Assembly: GCA_023091665.1 (NCBI GenBank)
Contig: JALJCQ010000001.1
Location: forward strand, 1,054,001 to 1,118,000
DNA from: Pythium myriotylum
Taxonomy: Eukaryota; Oomycota; Peronosporomycetes; Pythiales; Pythiaceae
Length of the DNA: 64,000 bases
Reading direction: 5' to 3'
Shown: positions 11,501 through 20,213 of the stretch, piece after piece
Numbering within the stretch: position 1 is the first letter of the stretch
How the letters are laid out: each line of letters opens with the position of its first letter
Notes under the pieces: generated by a model
Databases searched by the model: none
What the model saw: only the letters and a program-made list of their open reading frames with translations
Told to the model about the DNA's origin: nothing
Program-made: the position numbers and the translations under genes

Positions 11501-12358
11501 GGCGTTGAGGAGCCCGGCAGCTCGACGCTCGCATCGACCATGCACGCGCGGCAGCTCTCGCTCTTGTCCAAGAAGACGTGCTCACAGACGCTTCCCGACG
11601 TCGACGACGCTGTGCTGTGTGCACTGGCGTCGTCAGGCATGGACGCTTGCACCGGCGACTCGGGCAGCCCACTCGTGATCCAGGACGGGGGCCGAGAGGT
11701 GCTCGTGGGCGTCGTCAGTGCCGGCTACGGTTGCGGCGTCGCCGGCGTCCCCGGACTCTACACACGCGTGGCGGCGATCGCGTCATTCGTGGACGCGTAC
11801 ACCATCGATTCCACGTGGCTCGGCGCCGCTGACACAGCGAGGCCCTCAGCTGCTCCCTCGCTCTCACCCACGACTCCTCCCTCGGTCCCGCCGTTGGCCG
11901 GGACAGTGTCCACGCCGACTCCCACTACCACGGGCTCGCCAACCAGTGGGAGCGCAGCCGACGAGAGAACCGAGAAGCCGGACGTCTCGCAGCTCCCGCT
12001 TGAAGACCGCAACGCGCGCCCGAGCGGCTCCGGCTCGGCGTCGTCGGCGCCATCCACGCCGAAGCCGTTCGAGGCCGCGATCGTCAAGACGGCGCTGCGC
12101 GACGACAGCCTCACGGCGCGCACCAAGAGCAAGCTGCTCGCGTTCCTGCTGGGCGACTACCCGTACGCAGTCGTGCCGCCGCAAGTGGTGGCGGCCATCG
12201 CGTCGCCCGCGAACGAGATCTCGTTCTTCTCGACGGGCGACGTGCGCGCGCTGCTCACGGTGCTCGCGGCCCACGACGAAACGCCGCTGAACCAACGCCG
12301 CGCGCGGTTCCCATCCGAGACCGCCGGCGGCCGCTGCGCTGTAGAGTCTCGCCTCTGA
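8516..12358 (+). CDS. Large secreted multi-domain trypsin-like (S1) protein B: three degenerate domains, one intact domain, conserved C-terminal module
   Basis: 1280 aa, single exon. The frame is open from an ATG at 8441, but the ATG at 8516 starts directly with a basic then hydrophobic signal peptide (MRRRRPRDLALLASTVVLCA) and is preferred. An extra N-terminal degenerate domain (about 30-255) precedes a PQTPA repeat linker. Two more degenerate domains follow, with IAPRFLLTRASW in place of the His motif in one and a related TMASC in the next. The last domain has His914 (TAAHC), Asp961 (YSHDAAILEL) and Ser1049 (TGDSGSP), plus the specificity Asp in MDACTGDSG. A Pro/Thr/Ser linker and the shared C-terminal module (about 12130-12312: FLLGDYPY, FFSTGDVRALLTVLAAH) close the protein. 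The last third is strongly GC-rich in third positions compared with the middle, which may reflect gene conversion or uneven divergence. Confidence 0.85.
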   Translation: MRRRRPRDLALLASTVVLCAPMSTADGLSANQTTALPWVALSSAPTFNGILDSDANCFGLMVSPTAGLLRASCVAEKKNWSAAVSVHRDSDVEVGDVNTANGTLWRQREVAALTVHPKFTSGDLVYDFALVQWTEPISESTKPLLLDGTGEFGRDQAIVNLQDSVEIGASATETQSGCSETIGSIHRPGVVCVEATWKDVSTCMQEATHYGVLRRSLDVGEVISGVATGEWRCDKVSNLSRGIVSMIVNAREFIDATIHDHKWVTNPQTLVPQTPAPQTPAPQTPAPQISAPPNNSADPLVDLDSDNGSASAEGDTWKGATGDNWDVGAPNPIPWRWGLANRYAYLSHHEQLIQDTQNATEGGIAIVIAPRFLLTRASWVRGLKTVTWAHFSSRSTRVRRVLVDDVSESSDDQLVVIELDEDVGEDISVMTIPTTLPPKYTDYYALSTSTINYNVFSNAATDSYQLFVSIVYNAVADFSECQVNKPTSDNLICVQSSELVVNSLPQYLPFNSSFLIFDNFLLGLSRGESVSSSDYRVAQVFEPLGASPRVRRFLDQVSNGTVKWMEEEIYNKQQDALLLGRVALLANGPSLKESTIPCGVIPLSSRFFITMASCLDNTQVEWTIFYDSSGEEPDSTEGDGTSFVMFDVATDIESSIEALTESSSTLADDESNNDSSAKLSAKKPRPEWLPAGAIAVKDVYLHPIYVATKSAAYDFAIIEVADTTYRPGFTGVALFGESLPSHSRVVEHLLDSDSSTDEASLVVDADKCHPSSQGDFVCVAPTESSSRCRQDSVDDQSERGQILSLFYRVGGAAMFVGFSTTTGTSCNIPRSFSRVSSILNLINAVVDAPQWGLQERINPFHNALSPIIDQKRPSVAPAQPTGKPFVVGLRLTKDGQNFCGGSLIAPQFVLTAAHCVTDGLAAWVSIGSAKSYGLDTEPIPIDKTRTRIHPQYKSPFAYSHDAAILELAVPAYEAPIPLDTTTDFKDGRAATMYGYGVEEPGSSTLASTMHARQLSLLSKKTCSQTLPDVDDAVLCALASSGMDACTGDSGSPLVIQDGGREVLVGVVSAGYGCGVAGVPGLYTRVAAIASFVDAYTIDSTWLGAADTARPSAAPSLSPTTPPSVPPLAGTVSTPTPTTTGSPTSGSAADERTEKPDVSQLPLEDRNARPSGSGSASSAPSTPKPFEAAIVKTALRDDSLTARTKSKLLAFLLGDYPYAVVPPQVVAAIASPANEISFFSTGDVRALLTVLAAHDETPLNQRRARFPSETAGGRCAVESRL
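9329..9373 (+). repeat. Three 15-bp units coding PQTPA
   Basis: CCGCAGACACCAGCT occurs twice and CCTCAGACACCAGCT once, in tandem, giving three PQTPA pentapeptides in the linker between domains 1 and 2 of protein B. Such Pro/Thr linkers are usually extended and O-glycosylated in secreted proteins. Confidence 0.85.
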
Positions 12359-12715
12359 TAACGGACGTAGAACAGGAGCTTTGCTGTAGACGGATGGCGC
12401 AAGGCATTGCCGCGACTCGCTTGGAATGGAATCTGATGGAACACAGTGGAACCGCGGCGACCCCGCGCCGCGTGACTGGATGGATACGTCTGATTCCCGC
12501 CTGCGACTTTCCCCGTCGGTCAGTCTCCCGCGCGTCCCACTTTCTTCGTCGAGAGGTGGACCCTCGCCCGCGCCACTCACCCTCTCCGCCGGGTTCGATA
12601 TTCGCCCAGCGTGACGCGAGCCAGCGCGTGTAATCACACGCACCAGCATGCCGTGTCCGTCCGCCGACCAGTTCTCCGACCTCGTCATTCTCGGACCAGT
12701 CGCCGCCCAATCGCC
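12359..12715. other. Intergenic spacer between trypsin-like genes B and C
   Basis: GC-rich, with no convincing gene. I did not find a clear copy of the upstream motif seen before genes A, B and D. Confidence 0.5.
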
Positions 12716-15700
12716 ATGACGCGGCGCCGGCTGATCGCGCTGCTGGCCGCGGGCTCGCTCGCCGCGGCCGACGCGTCTCGCTCCTTGCGTGCGACCGCCA
12801 AGACGGCGGCGCCTCCCGCCTCGCTCGTCGTCGTCGCGAGCCACGAGTCGCAGTGTCTCGGCGTGCTCATCGCACCAGCGTCCGTACTCGCGAGCACCGA
12901 GTGCATCGAGCACGAGCTCCACGGATTCTCGCGCACGCGCGTCGCGCCTTCGTCGTCGCTCACCGTCTTCACTCAGAGCGAGCGCAGCCACGGCGTCGCG
13001 GGCCTCGCGGTCGAGTCCACGATCGACACAGGCTCGGCCTTCACGCTCGTGCGGCTCAAGCGCCCAATCATGGACACCACGCCCGCCATGCTCCAGTCGC
13101 TCGGCGCCGACACGCTCGTCGCTGACGAGAGCACCGCCGCCGCGTCGTTCGCCGTGTGGTCGCTGCAGAATGTCTCGTTCTCGTCGTCGCCGTCACACGT
13201 GGTGGACGCGCAGGCCTGCCGGTCACAAGTCGGGAAACGCGCTGAGAACCAGACTGCGTGGGATGCCACCAAGTGGATGTGTGTCGACGTCGAAGCAACA
13301 GACCGAGAGGAAGTCTGTGGGGGGAACAGGACGGCCACGGAATCCAAGCCATGGGTCAGCGACGGCTTCCTCTTCAGCCAAGACAAGCAGACGCAGAGAG
13401 ACGTGCTCTGGGGCGTCGTGTGGACGTCCGAGACCGTGTGCGACCGGGAGACCGTCGGGTTGCCCACGGCCACGCCCGTCAACACAGTTCGCGCGAAGCA
13501 AGGGCTGCTCGCGCGGTACGCAACCGGTCAGCAGTGGACGCTCCGCTCTTCACAGAAGAAACTGCCTCAAGTCGAGCAAAATGTATCGCTGAGCCCCCAA
13601 AACTCGTCTCAGCAGGAGGAACCAGTTTCCGCCACCACCAAACCGCGCGAGGACCTTCCGACTCTAGAGATTCCTTCGTGGGTGAGTTCTTTCGGCGGGA
13701 TCGCTGCGCTCGTGACGCCTACCAAGGACGTTACGGGTGGTGCCGACAGCACGGTCGCAATTTTCGTGACGCCTCGACACCTCGTGCTTCCTCGCATCTG
13801 GTTCAATGGTGACGTCGCGTCCCTCGGCTGGGTCACGACCACATTCCTGACCCAGTCACGCGTCAAGAAGGTGTCGTCGCAAGCTGAATTCTACGCGAAG
13901 ACTCCTGATGTTCTGAAGGTGGCGAGTGCCAATCGTCTGGACCTGTTTGTTGTGGAGATTGAGGACGCTCAAGATATTGATGTCTCTCCTCTGGCCTTGC
14001 AGCCACCCAAGCTGAACGCTCTGCACGAACAAGCGTCCATCTTCCTTGCTGATTCTGTGATACACCGCAAACCTAACGTGAACTCGTCGCTCTCAGAATC
14101 CAGCATCGACTTGAAAGACTTGGTCAACGAAACGCAGGACGAACACACTGGACTTGCTGCAACTGGAACCGATGAGCTATCGACTGTTGTGTTTGTTTCC
14201 GGTGTCTTCCGGTTCCTTGACGGTGGCAAGTGCGGACAAGAGTTCACTGATCGTTCCGATAACCCAGAGTATCTTTGCGCCAACTTGACTGGAATGCCGG
14301 TGCCTAGCGACAAGTTTCTCGCGTCCCACAAGCAATCCGTCGTGGGTATCATGCAGGAAGCATTCTCATTCGTGGGCTTCACCATCGAGTCGTCAAACGA
14401 TCCTTTCAAGCTCGCAGTTGAACGCCTCGCTTCTCCTGTGCACAAAACGTTCTTGGACTCTGCTACCTCTGGAGCAGTCCAGTGGGAGTCTGAAGACGTG
14501 TTTGGAAGAGATGCTGAGAACGTGGCGGCAACCCCTACATATATTGCAGACATGTACTCCACCAACAAGGACGGGGAGCAATTCTTCGGATGTCAAGGAC
14601 TCTTAGTCGCACCAGAGTTTATCTTGACGACAGCATCGTGTCTTCTCACATCCAAGAGCTTTTCCAGTGCCTCGTTCTACTTAGTCGGCGGGACACAATT
14701 GGTTTCCTCTGTGCAGGTCGACTTCCAGATTCCTCACCCATCGTATGAAAGCGAGGACGATTACCCTTTTGATGTTGCAGTGATTAAGCTGACCGAGCCT
14801 GTGCGAGACGTCACACCTATTGCTTTGAATCCTGGGTACCCCGCATGGGTCACGAACGCAACGATTGAGGGTCAGACGCATTTCGAGGACTTCAGTTTTT
14901 CTGCGAAGACCAGTGCGATCCCGCAGACTCTGCAGGAGTGCGACGAGAAGTTGTTTCCGCCAAGTGGGAAGACGTCCCACCGACTGAAGAACGGCTCTGC
15001 TCTCCGCCCTAGAGGCTACTGTCTAGATGTCACGAGCACTCGCACTTACAGTTCAGCAAGAAGTATGCTGATCACCAAGTCAAAGTTCGGTGCGATCACG
15101 GCTACAGGCTTTGCTGTGCCACTACCGAGTACCTCGAACGGAGTGGAGGATGAGCACGAGACCGACAGTGGTGAGGATTCGAGCTGGGAGGGCGAAGAAG
15201 ACGTCGAAGATGCACCCCAACTCGCTTCCTCCAGTCAATCGGAGTCAGCAGGTAGAGTACAAGTATTCATGAGTTTTGCCGACAACGCCAACTTTATCAA
15301 CGGTTACGCTAGTGGCGTGGTCTGGGGACGACAGGTTCAATCCAAAGAACCGACTACACAATCCAATGCGCCTGATTACATCGTCGGGCTTCGTATTACG
15401 AAAGACGGCCCTAACTTTTGCAGTGGCACGCTCATTGCGTCTTCATACGTGCTCACCGCTGCCCACTGCGTCGGCGACGCGCTTGCCAAATACGTAGTTG
15501 TGAGTGCCGGTGCCTCGGGACCGGAGGTGCTACAGATCGTTCCCGACAGCATTCTCGTGCACCCTTCCTATGGTCAGCCGCATCAGTTCTCATACGACGC
15601 GGCGGTTTTGGAGCTTATGATCCCCGCCAGCTCGTACGGGATCACGCTTGACGTTGCTTCCGATTACGCGTCCAAGACCCGAGGCACAATGTATGGGTAT

Positions 15701-16519
15701 GGGATCAAGTCGAGTGATGACATCGACAAGCCATCAAGCATCCACTGGATCGACATGCCTGTCTACACTCGTGCACAGTGTGTCGCGACACTTCCAGACA
15801 TCGACAGCAGCATGCTCTGCGCCGGTGGTGAGAAAGGGAAGGACGCGTGCCAAGGTGACTCGGGTGGACCCCTTGTAGTTCGATCTGGCAACCGAGACTA
15901 CCTAGCAGGCATTGTAAGTGCGGGGTACGGCTGCGGATTAGAAGGAGTCCCAGGTATCTATGCTCGCACGTCGAGCCTTACCAGCTTCATCGAGTCGTAC
16001 GTGGTAGGAAGCCGATTTGCGTCATCGGCGAAGTCTACCCCCACAATTTCTCCAGCCATGGCAACACCGACGCCAACACCGACACCAACACCGGCAGTAA
16101 CCGAGTCACGGTCATCGGTCGATCCGAACGACATCGAGTCGTACAGCAGCAACTCCAGCAGTAACAGCAACGCCAGCACCGTGCCCCGTCCACATAACTC
16201 CACGATTACGACTGCGATCGTGCCAAGCGATACGGGGTCATCCGTGCGGGTCGCATTGATGGCTTTCCTTATGGGTGATTGGTACTCGTTCCTGGAAGAC
16301 CCAGCATCCAGTTCGCTATCGACGGTGATGGACCCAACGAACCAGTTGATCTTGAGGACCCGGGGCGACGCCAGCGAGATCGTTTCGATATTGCGCCGCC
16401 ACCAAGCGAAGCCACTGTACAACCGCAAGGACCGATTTGGACGCGGCTCGAGCGTCTCGGCGTTGTGGGATCCGGAGCTCAAAAAGAGCTCCGGCAAAGC
16501 CTGTGCAACAGGATCTTAG
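12716..16519 (+). CDS. Large secreted multi-domain trypsin-like (S1) protein C: three degenerate domains, one intact domain, conserved C-terminal module
   Basis: 1267 aa, single exon. The open frame begins at a GTG at 12611; the ATG at 12716 begins a textbook signal peptide (MTRRRLIALLAAGSLAAADA) and is chosen. Degenerate domain 1 reads IAPASVLASTEC where the His box belongs, domain 2 has VTPRHLVLPRIW, and domain 3 has LTTASC. The fourth domain is intact: His917 (TAAHC), Asp961 (YDAAVLEL), Ser1049 (QGDSGGP), with an Asp six residues before the Ser. This is the most canonical protease of the four (GDSGGP rather than GDSGSP). A PTPTPTPT linker and the C-terminal module (about 16250-16445: FLMGDW, ILRRHQAKPLYNRKDRFGR) follow. 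An RSLR string sits at the predicted signal cleavage site, too close to count as an RxLR effector motif. Confidence 0.85.
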   Translation: MTRRRLIALLAAGSLAAADASRSLRATAKTAAPPASLVVVASHESQCLGVLIAPASVLASTECIEHELHGFSRTRVAPSSSLTVFTQSERSHGVAGLAVESTIDTGSAFTLVRLKRPIMDTTPAMLQSLGADTLVADESTAAASFAVWSLQNVSFSSSPSHVVDAQACRSQVGKRAENQTAWDATKWMCVDVEATDREEVCGGNRTATESKPWVSDGFLFSQDKQTQRDVLWGVVWTSETVCDRETVGLPTATPVNTVRAKQGLLARYATGQQWTLRSSQKKLPQVEQNVSLSPQNSSQQEEPVSATTKPREDLPTLEIPSWVSSFGGIAALVTPTKDVTGGADSTVAIFVTPRHLVLPRIWFNGDVASLGWVTTTFLTQSRVKKVSSQAEFYAKTPDVLKVASANRLDLFVVEIEDAQDIDVSPLALQPPKLNALHEQASIFLADSVIHRKPNVNSSLSESSIDLKDLVNETQDEHTGLAATGTDELSTVVFVSGVFRFLDGGKCGQEFTDRSDNPEYLCANLTGMPVPSDKFLASHKQSVVGIMQEAFSFVGFTIESSNDPFKLAVERLASPVHKTFLDSATSGAVQWESEDVFGRDAENVAATPTYIADMYSTNKDGEQFFGCQGLLVAPEFILTTASCLLTSKSFSSASFYLVGGTQLVSSVQVDFQIPHPSYESEDDYPFDVAVIKLTEPVRDVTPIALNPGYPAWVTNATIEGQTHFEDFSFSAKTSAIPQTLQECDEKLFPPSGKTSHRLKNGSALRPRGYCLDVTSTRTYSSARSMLITKSKFGAITATGFAVPLPSTSNGVEDEHETDSGEDSSWEGEEDVEDAPQLASSSQSESAGRVQVFMSFADNANFINGYASGVVWGRQVQSKEPTTQSNAPDYIVGLRITKDGPNFCSGTLIASSYVLTAAHCVGDALAKYVVVSAGASGPEVLQIVPDSILVHPSYGQPHQFSYDAAVLELMIPASSYGITLDVASDYASKTRGTMYGYGIKSSDDIDKPSSIHWIDMPVYTRAQCVATLPDIDSSMLCAGGEKGKDACQGDSGGPLVVRSGNRDYLAGIVSAGYGCGLEGVPGIYARTSSLTSFIESYVVGSRFASSAKSTPTISPAMATPTPTPTPTPAVTESRSSVDPNDIESYSSNSSSNSNASTVPRPHNSTITTAIVPSDTGSSVRVALMAFLMGDWYSFLEDPASSSLSTVMDPTNQLILRTRGDASEIVSILRRHQAKPLYNRKDRFGRGSSVSALWDPELKKSSGKACATGS

Positions 16520-16949
16520 AATAGTCTAATTTAATGCAGTTTTGTTTTTCCATGGAAATCTATCCCTATCTGCTCTTGATAGTTTGGCATGACCTGGCTT
16601 CTCGTCAGTTTCGTGAGGTGGGCAACCAAACGGCACGAAGTTCCCACACGTCACAGATTGTGCATTTGTCGGGTTCTCAGACAGCAGGAGTGACGGTCTC
16701 AGCAATCTATCTACCTCTTGATTGGCTACAAAAGTAGGCATCACCGAAATAAGCAAATTTCATTGGCCAAATATAAGAGACCCGTCTATGCAACAGGTGG
16801 TGGCTGATCACCGGAGTTGTTCGCAACCGACAACCCGAGTCGCGCGTGGTGCGCTCTCTTCTGTCGTTGACACCAACGCCGGAGAGAACCCGTCAATCGT
16901 CGACAGATAGAGAGTCGACGAGCGCCATTGTGGGAAAGTAGCGGTTTCG
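16520..16949. other. Intergenic spacer and promoter of trypsin-like gene D
   Basis: Holds two CCAAT-type boxes in reverse orientation (GATTGGCTAC near 16720 and CATTGGCC near 16760), an ATATAAGA stretch at 16771-16778 and the shared upstream element at 16780. No gene is visible. Confidence 0.5.
16780..16810 (+). promoter_or_regulatory. Upstream element shared by trypsin-like genes (copy 3)
   Basis: ACCCGTCTATGCAACAGGTG followed by GTGGCTGATCA. The first 11 bases are identical to copy 1 at 4741, and the spacing to the ATG is similar (about 140-170 nt). It sits just downstream of an ATATAAGA stretch, so it could lie at or near the transcription start. Confidence 0.4.
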
Positions 16950-19900
16950 ATGCACGCGCGGCGAGGCGGGCGGCGACGCGTGCTGCTTGGCGTCGCGATG
17001 CTCGTCACGGCGCTGGCGTCTGCGTCAGCGACGAGTAAAGGCTTGGGTCACTCGTTGGATTCCTCATCCTCGCGCGATGCCTCTGCGAGTCACGACGGAA
17101 GCAGCAGCCGAGATAGTGCAGTCGATGTGATTTTGGCGCCGACGAAGACCGTCCCTTCCCCAGCACCGACTCCGCAGCCCTCCGAAGCAGTCCAAGACCT
17201 TCAATCGTTTCCAGTCCCAAACTGGCTCAAGAACTCACCTGGGCTAGGTGCCCTCACTTCCACGACACACAAAGTGCTCCGTAATGGCGATGGCCTTGTT
17301 GACGGCATCGTTATTCGCATCGCACCCCAGTTCGCCATTACGTCGACAAGTCTCCTCAGCGACCGTGGTCTCGCCAGACTTCGAGACAGCTCCGTCCTTA
17401 CACGCGCTGTGGTCTTCGGCGATGGCTCCGCTAGAGTCACGAATGTTCTTTTCGAGTCGGCTTACTACGGAAGCAATGACTATCCGTTGATTGTGCTCGA
17501 GCTTAAGCGAGAACCGACGTCGTCGCCAATCGTACCAATTGTGACGTCCAAGCCCAACAAAGACTTCGAGTATGAGCTGCTCAGTACTATCAGCGCCGTC
17601 GATGTGATGGACACAAAGGCACTAATTGTCAAGGGTGTCGAGGCGCGCGTTGCTGAAAGTCCCTTGAAAACTCAGTCCAAGCTCACGTTCTTCATCGAGC
17701 CGATGTGTGGTTTCGACATCCCACCAGCAGAGAACAGCGACAATATCACTGAGTTGTGCGTGGGGCAGCTGAACAAACCAACCGGAACATCGTTTTTTGA
17801 CGTTGGCAGCGGGCATCATGACCGGCAACTGGCGTCCACTCAAAACTTCTTGACGAAAGCTCAAGCCGCATTCACGCCATCAAGCTCATCCACCAATGGA
17901 CTTAACACAAGTGCTGGTGTTCCTTCATTAAATACCTCAACAATCCAAGGTAACGGAGGCCCTACTGCCAAGACGAACCAAAGCACACCTTTGCCAACGC
18001 ACAAACTCCCTAATGGTAGTGCCAACATCTCCGTTGGAAATCCCCACATCAACCTCCCAGGAAACGGAGGTTCCTCGTCCAAGCATGATGGTTCAGCATC
18101 CGTTCCGGCAGTGCTTGTTTATAACCAGCAACTTGTGGGGATATCCATTCCAGGCATGACACCGATAAAGAAATTTCAGCTGCCAAATGGCAGCAACCAG
18201 GGTTTCTTGCGGCTTGCAGCACCAGACCACCGCGCGTTTATCGACGCCGCGACCAACAAGACAACTGTCTACAATGATGATGAGGTCTTCAGCAAACTAT
18301 CGAAGTACCCATCGTACCTCACAACATTTGTAGACGACCATGGACAGAAACTGTCTTGTCAAGGCGTACTAATTGCCTCGAAGTACGTGCTGACAACGGC
18401 ATCTTGTCTTGCAGCCGAGCCGAACATCAGTGCCGTTCAATTCTTTGGCTCGGACACAAGTGAGCGCCAGACAGTCAACATTGTTCGAACCCATATCGCA
18501 ACACATCCTCGCTATGTTCAGGGTGACGTTACCTTTGACACAGCCGTGGTCGCTCTCTCGAGAGAAGTTGAAATCGCACCCATCCAACTGGATGATGGTT
18601 CTACGGACAACTCAGCAAATCTTGCGCGTATCCAGATAGATGACGACGAGTGCGTGATCTCAGCCACTGTGCCTTCAAGTTCGGACTCTGACGGGTGCCG
18701 CAATCGCGACGGCAACAAGTTCAAACCTGCCCAAGTGTTTTGCGTTATGCCAGTGGCTCTGACCGAATCGATGCCCAAAGGGTTCTCAGTAAGGGACTTT
18801 GTGGGCGATGACACGATTGCAAAAGTTGCAGACCAAATCTCATCCGCGACCGGTGCAGCCTTGGTCACTGTCAACAAACTCTCCAGCGTTGTACTCGTCG
18901 GTCTAGCAATTCCTGGGCCCTCGTCTGCGACTCCCCAACAAGGTTCTGCTGGTCGTCACCTCCAGTCATCCAGCAACAGCGAGGTATACGTGCGCGTCGC
19001 CAACTCAGCGACATTCATCAACGCGTACGTGACAGGTGCGACATGGAGCGTTTCTGTGACGTCGCTTTCAGCCAGCACCGTGGAGACATTGCCTGCGAAC
19101 GAACAGTTTGTTGTGGGTCTTCGAAGCACCAGAGACGGGCAGAATTTCTGTGGAGGCTCGTTAGTGGGGCCGACCTCCGTGCTCACTGCAGCGCATTGCG
19201 TTGTAGATGGACCTGTAAACTACGTGTCCATTGGGGCGTACCAGTCAAGTGGAGTTGAGAATGAGGTCATCGCTGTCGTGAGAACGAAGATTCAAATCCA
19301 TAGTCAGTACGGATCACCCCATCAATTCTCGTACGATGCTGCGCTTCTGGAGCTCGAGTACGCATCGGCTGTGGAGCCAGTGATTTTGGATGATACAGCG
19401 GACTATAAAGCGGGCGAGACGGCGACGATGTACGGCTACGGCATGTCTAGTGCGACCAGCGGTCTCTCGGCGACGCTGCGCACGGTGACAATGCCGTTGT
19501 GGTCCCAGGCGGCGTGTAAGGAGGTCTTCGGGGAAGAAGTGGACAGTAGTATGATCTGCGCTGGTGGCCAAAAGGGCAAGGATGCATGCTCTGGTGACTC
19601 TGGTAGCCCACTCGTTGTGGTGCGAAACGGAAAGAAAGTGTTGGTGGGAATCGTTAGTGCTGGCGCCGGTTGCGGAGTCGAGAACGTCCCTGGTGTGTAC
19701 GCTCGAGTGGCGAGTGTCAAGTCTTTTGTAAGGGCTCGAGTCATCGGCGCATCGTGGGACTCCGAATATGTAAAGGAAGATAGAGATGGTGACAACGGAT
19801 CCTCCGCATCTGATGACTCAAGCCCTACTCAGTTGCCAAGCAACGACTCGACAACCATCGAACCTCGGGAGGCCAACGCAACTCAGTCTGGCAGCAACAA

Positions 19901-20213
19901 GTCGACGACATCGCCGCCAGAAGCTGGAACATACAACGTGGGCTTGGTCAAGCCTGCTGACTTGTCGGAGCTCGTGCGTGAAGCAGTTCTCGACTTTGTA
20001 CTTGGCAGCGATAGCGAGCAGCTCATGCTACCAGACTTGATTCAGTCGCTAAAGTCCAGCGACAACATCATCCGCCTATACTCGACAGGAGACCTGGGCC
20101 CGGTCTTGGACATCATCGCTCGCCACAACCAGTCCTCGTTGAACCGACGAAGAGATCGGTTCGATCGGTGGAAGGATCACTACGCGTCCAGCCCTTCGAA
20201 TGGCTGCACGTAG
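16950..20213 (+). CDS. Large secreted multi-domain trypsin-like (S1) protein D: two degenerate domains, one intact domain, conserved C-terminal module
   Basis: 1087 aa, single exon. The ATG at 16950 starts MHARRGGRRRVLLGVAMLVT, a signal peptide with a long basic start. Domain 1 (about residues 90-300) has IAPQFAITSTSLLS in place of the His box. It is followed by a long Asn/Gly/Ser-rich linker (about 305-390) with many N-glycosylation sequons. Domain 2 has LTTASC and keeps a YDTAVVAL-like Asp strand but no Ser motif. Domain 3 is intact: His749 (TAAHC), Asp796 (YSYDAALLEL), Ser884 (SGDSGSP), with the trypsin-type Asp in KDACSGDSG. The C-terminal module lies at about 19970-20170 (FVLGSD, YSTGDLGPVLDIIARHN, RRRDRFDRW). 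It is the fourth and last member of the tandem array and most likely arose by duplication with its neighbours. Confidence 0.85.
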   Translation: MHARRGGRRRVLLGVAMLVTALASASATSKGLGHSLDSSSSRDASASHDGSSSRDSAVDVILAPTKTVPSPAPTPQPSEAVQDLQSFPVPNWLKNSPGLGALTSTTHKVLRNGDGLVDGIVIRIAPQFAITSTSLLSDRGLARLRDSSVLTRAVVFGDGSARVTNVLFESAYYGSNDYPLIVLELKREPTSSPIVPIVTSKPNKDFEYELLSTISAVDVMDTKALIVKGVEARVAESPLKTQSKLTFFIEPMCGFDIPPAENSDNITELCVGQLNKPTGTSFFDVGSGHHDRQLASTQNFLTKAQAAFTPSSSSTNGLNTSAGVPSLNTSTIQGNGGPTAKTNQSTPLPTHKLPNGSANISVGNPHINLPGNGGSSSKHDGSASVPAVLVYNQQLVGISIPGMTPIKKFQLPNGSNQGFLRLAAPDHRAFIDAATNKTTVYNDDEVFSKLSKYPSYLTTFVDDHGQKLSCQGVLIASKYVLTTASCLAAEPNISAVQFFGSDTSERQTVNIVRTHIATHPRYVQGDVTFDTAVVALSREVEIAPIQLDDGSTDNSANLARIQIDDDECVISATVPSSSDSDGCRNRDGNKFKPAQVFCVMPVALTESMPKGFSVRDFVGDDTIAKVADQISSATGAALVTVNKLSSVVLVGLAIPGPSSATPQQGSAGRHLQSSSNSEVYVRVANSATFINAYVTGATWSVSVTSLSASTVETLPANEQFVVGLRSTRDGQNFCGGSLVGPTSVLTAAHCVVDGPVNYVSIGAYQSSGVENEVIAVVRTKIQIHSQYGSPHQFSYDAALLELEYASAVEPVILDDTADYKAGETATMYGYGMSSATSGLSATLRTVTMPLWSQAACKEVFGEEVDSSMICAGGQKGKDACSGDSGSPLVVVRNGKKVLVGIVSAGAGCGVENVPGVYARVASVKSFVRARVIGASWDSEYVKEDRDGDNGSSASDDSSPTQLPSNDSTTIEPREANATQSGSNKSTTSPPEAGTYNVGLVKPADLSELVREAVLDFVLGSDSEQLMLPDLIQSLKSSDNIIRLYSTGDLGPVLDIIARHNQSSLNRRRDRFDRWKDHYASSPSNGCT

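Noticed and set aside
12716..12800. RSLR string at the N-terminus of trypsin-like protein C as an RxLR effector motif
   Set aside because: It lies at residues 22-25, at the predicted signal cleavage site, not 30-60 residues in; there is no EER motif and the protein is a 1267-aa protease-like protein.
11864..12991. 375-codon reverse-strand frame spanning the border of trypsin-like genes B and C
   Set aside because: Arg/Gly-rich and explained by high GC of the forward coding strands; no homology recognised.
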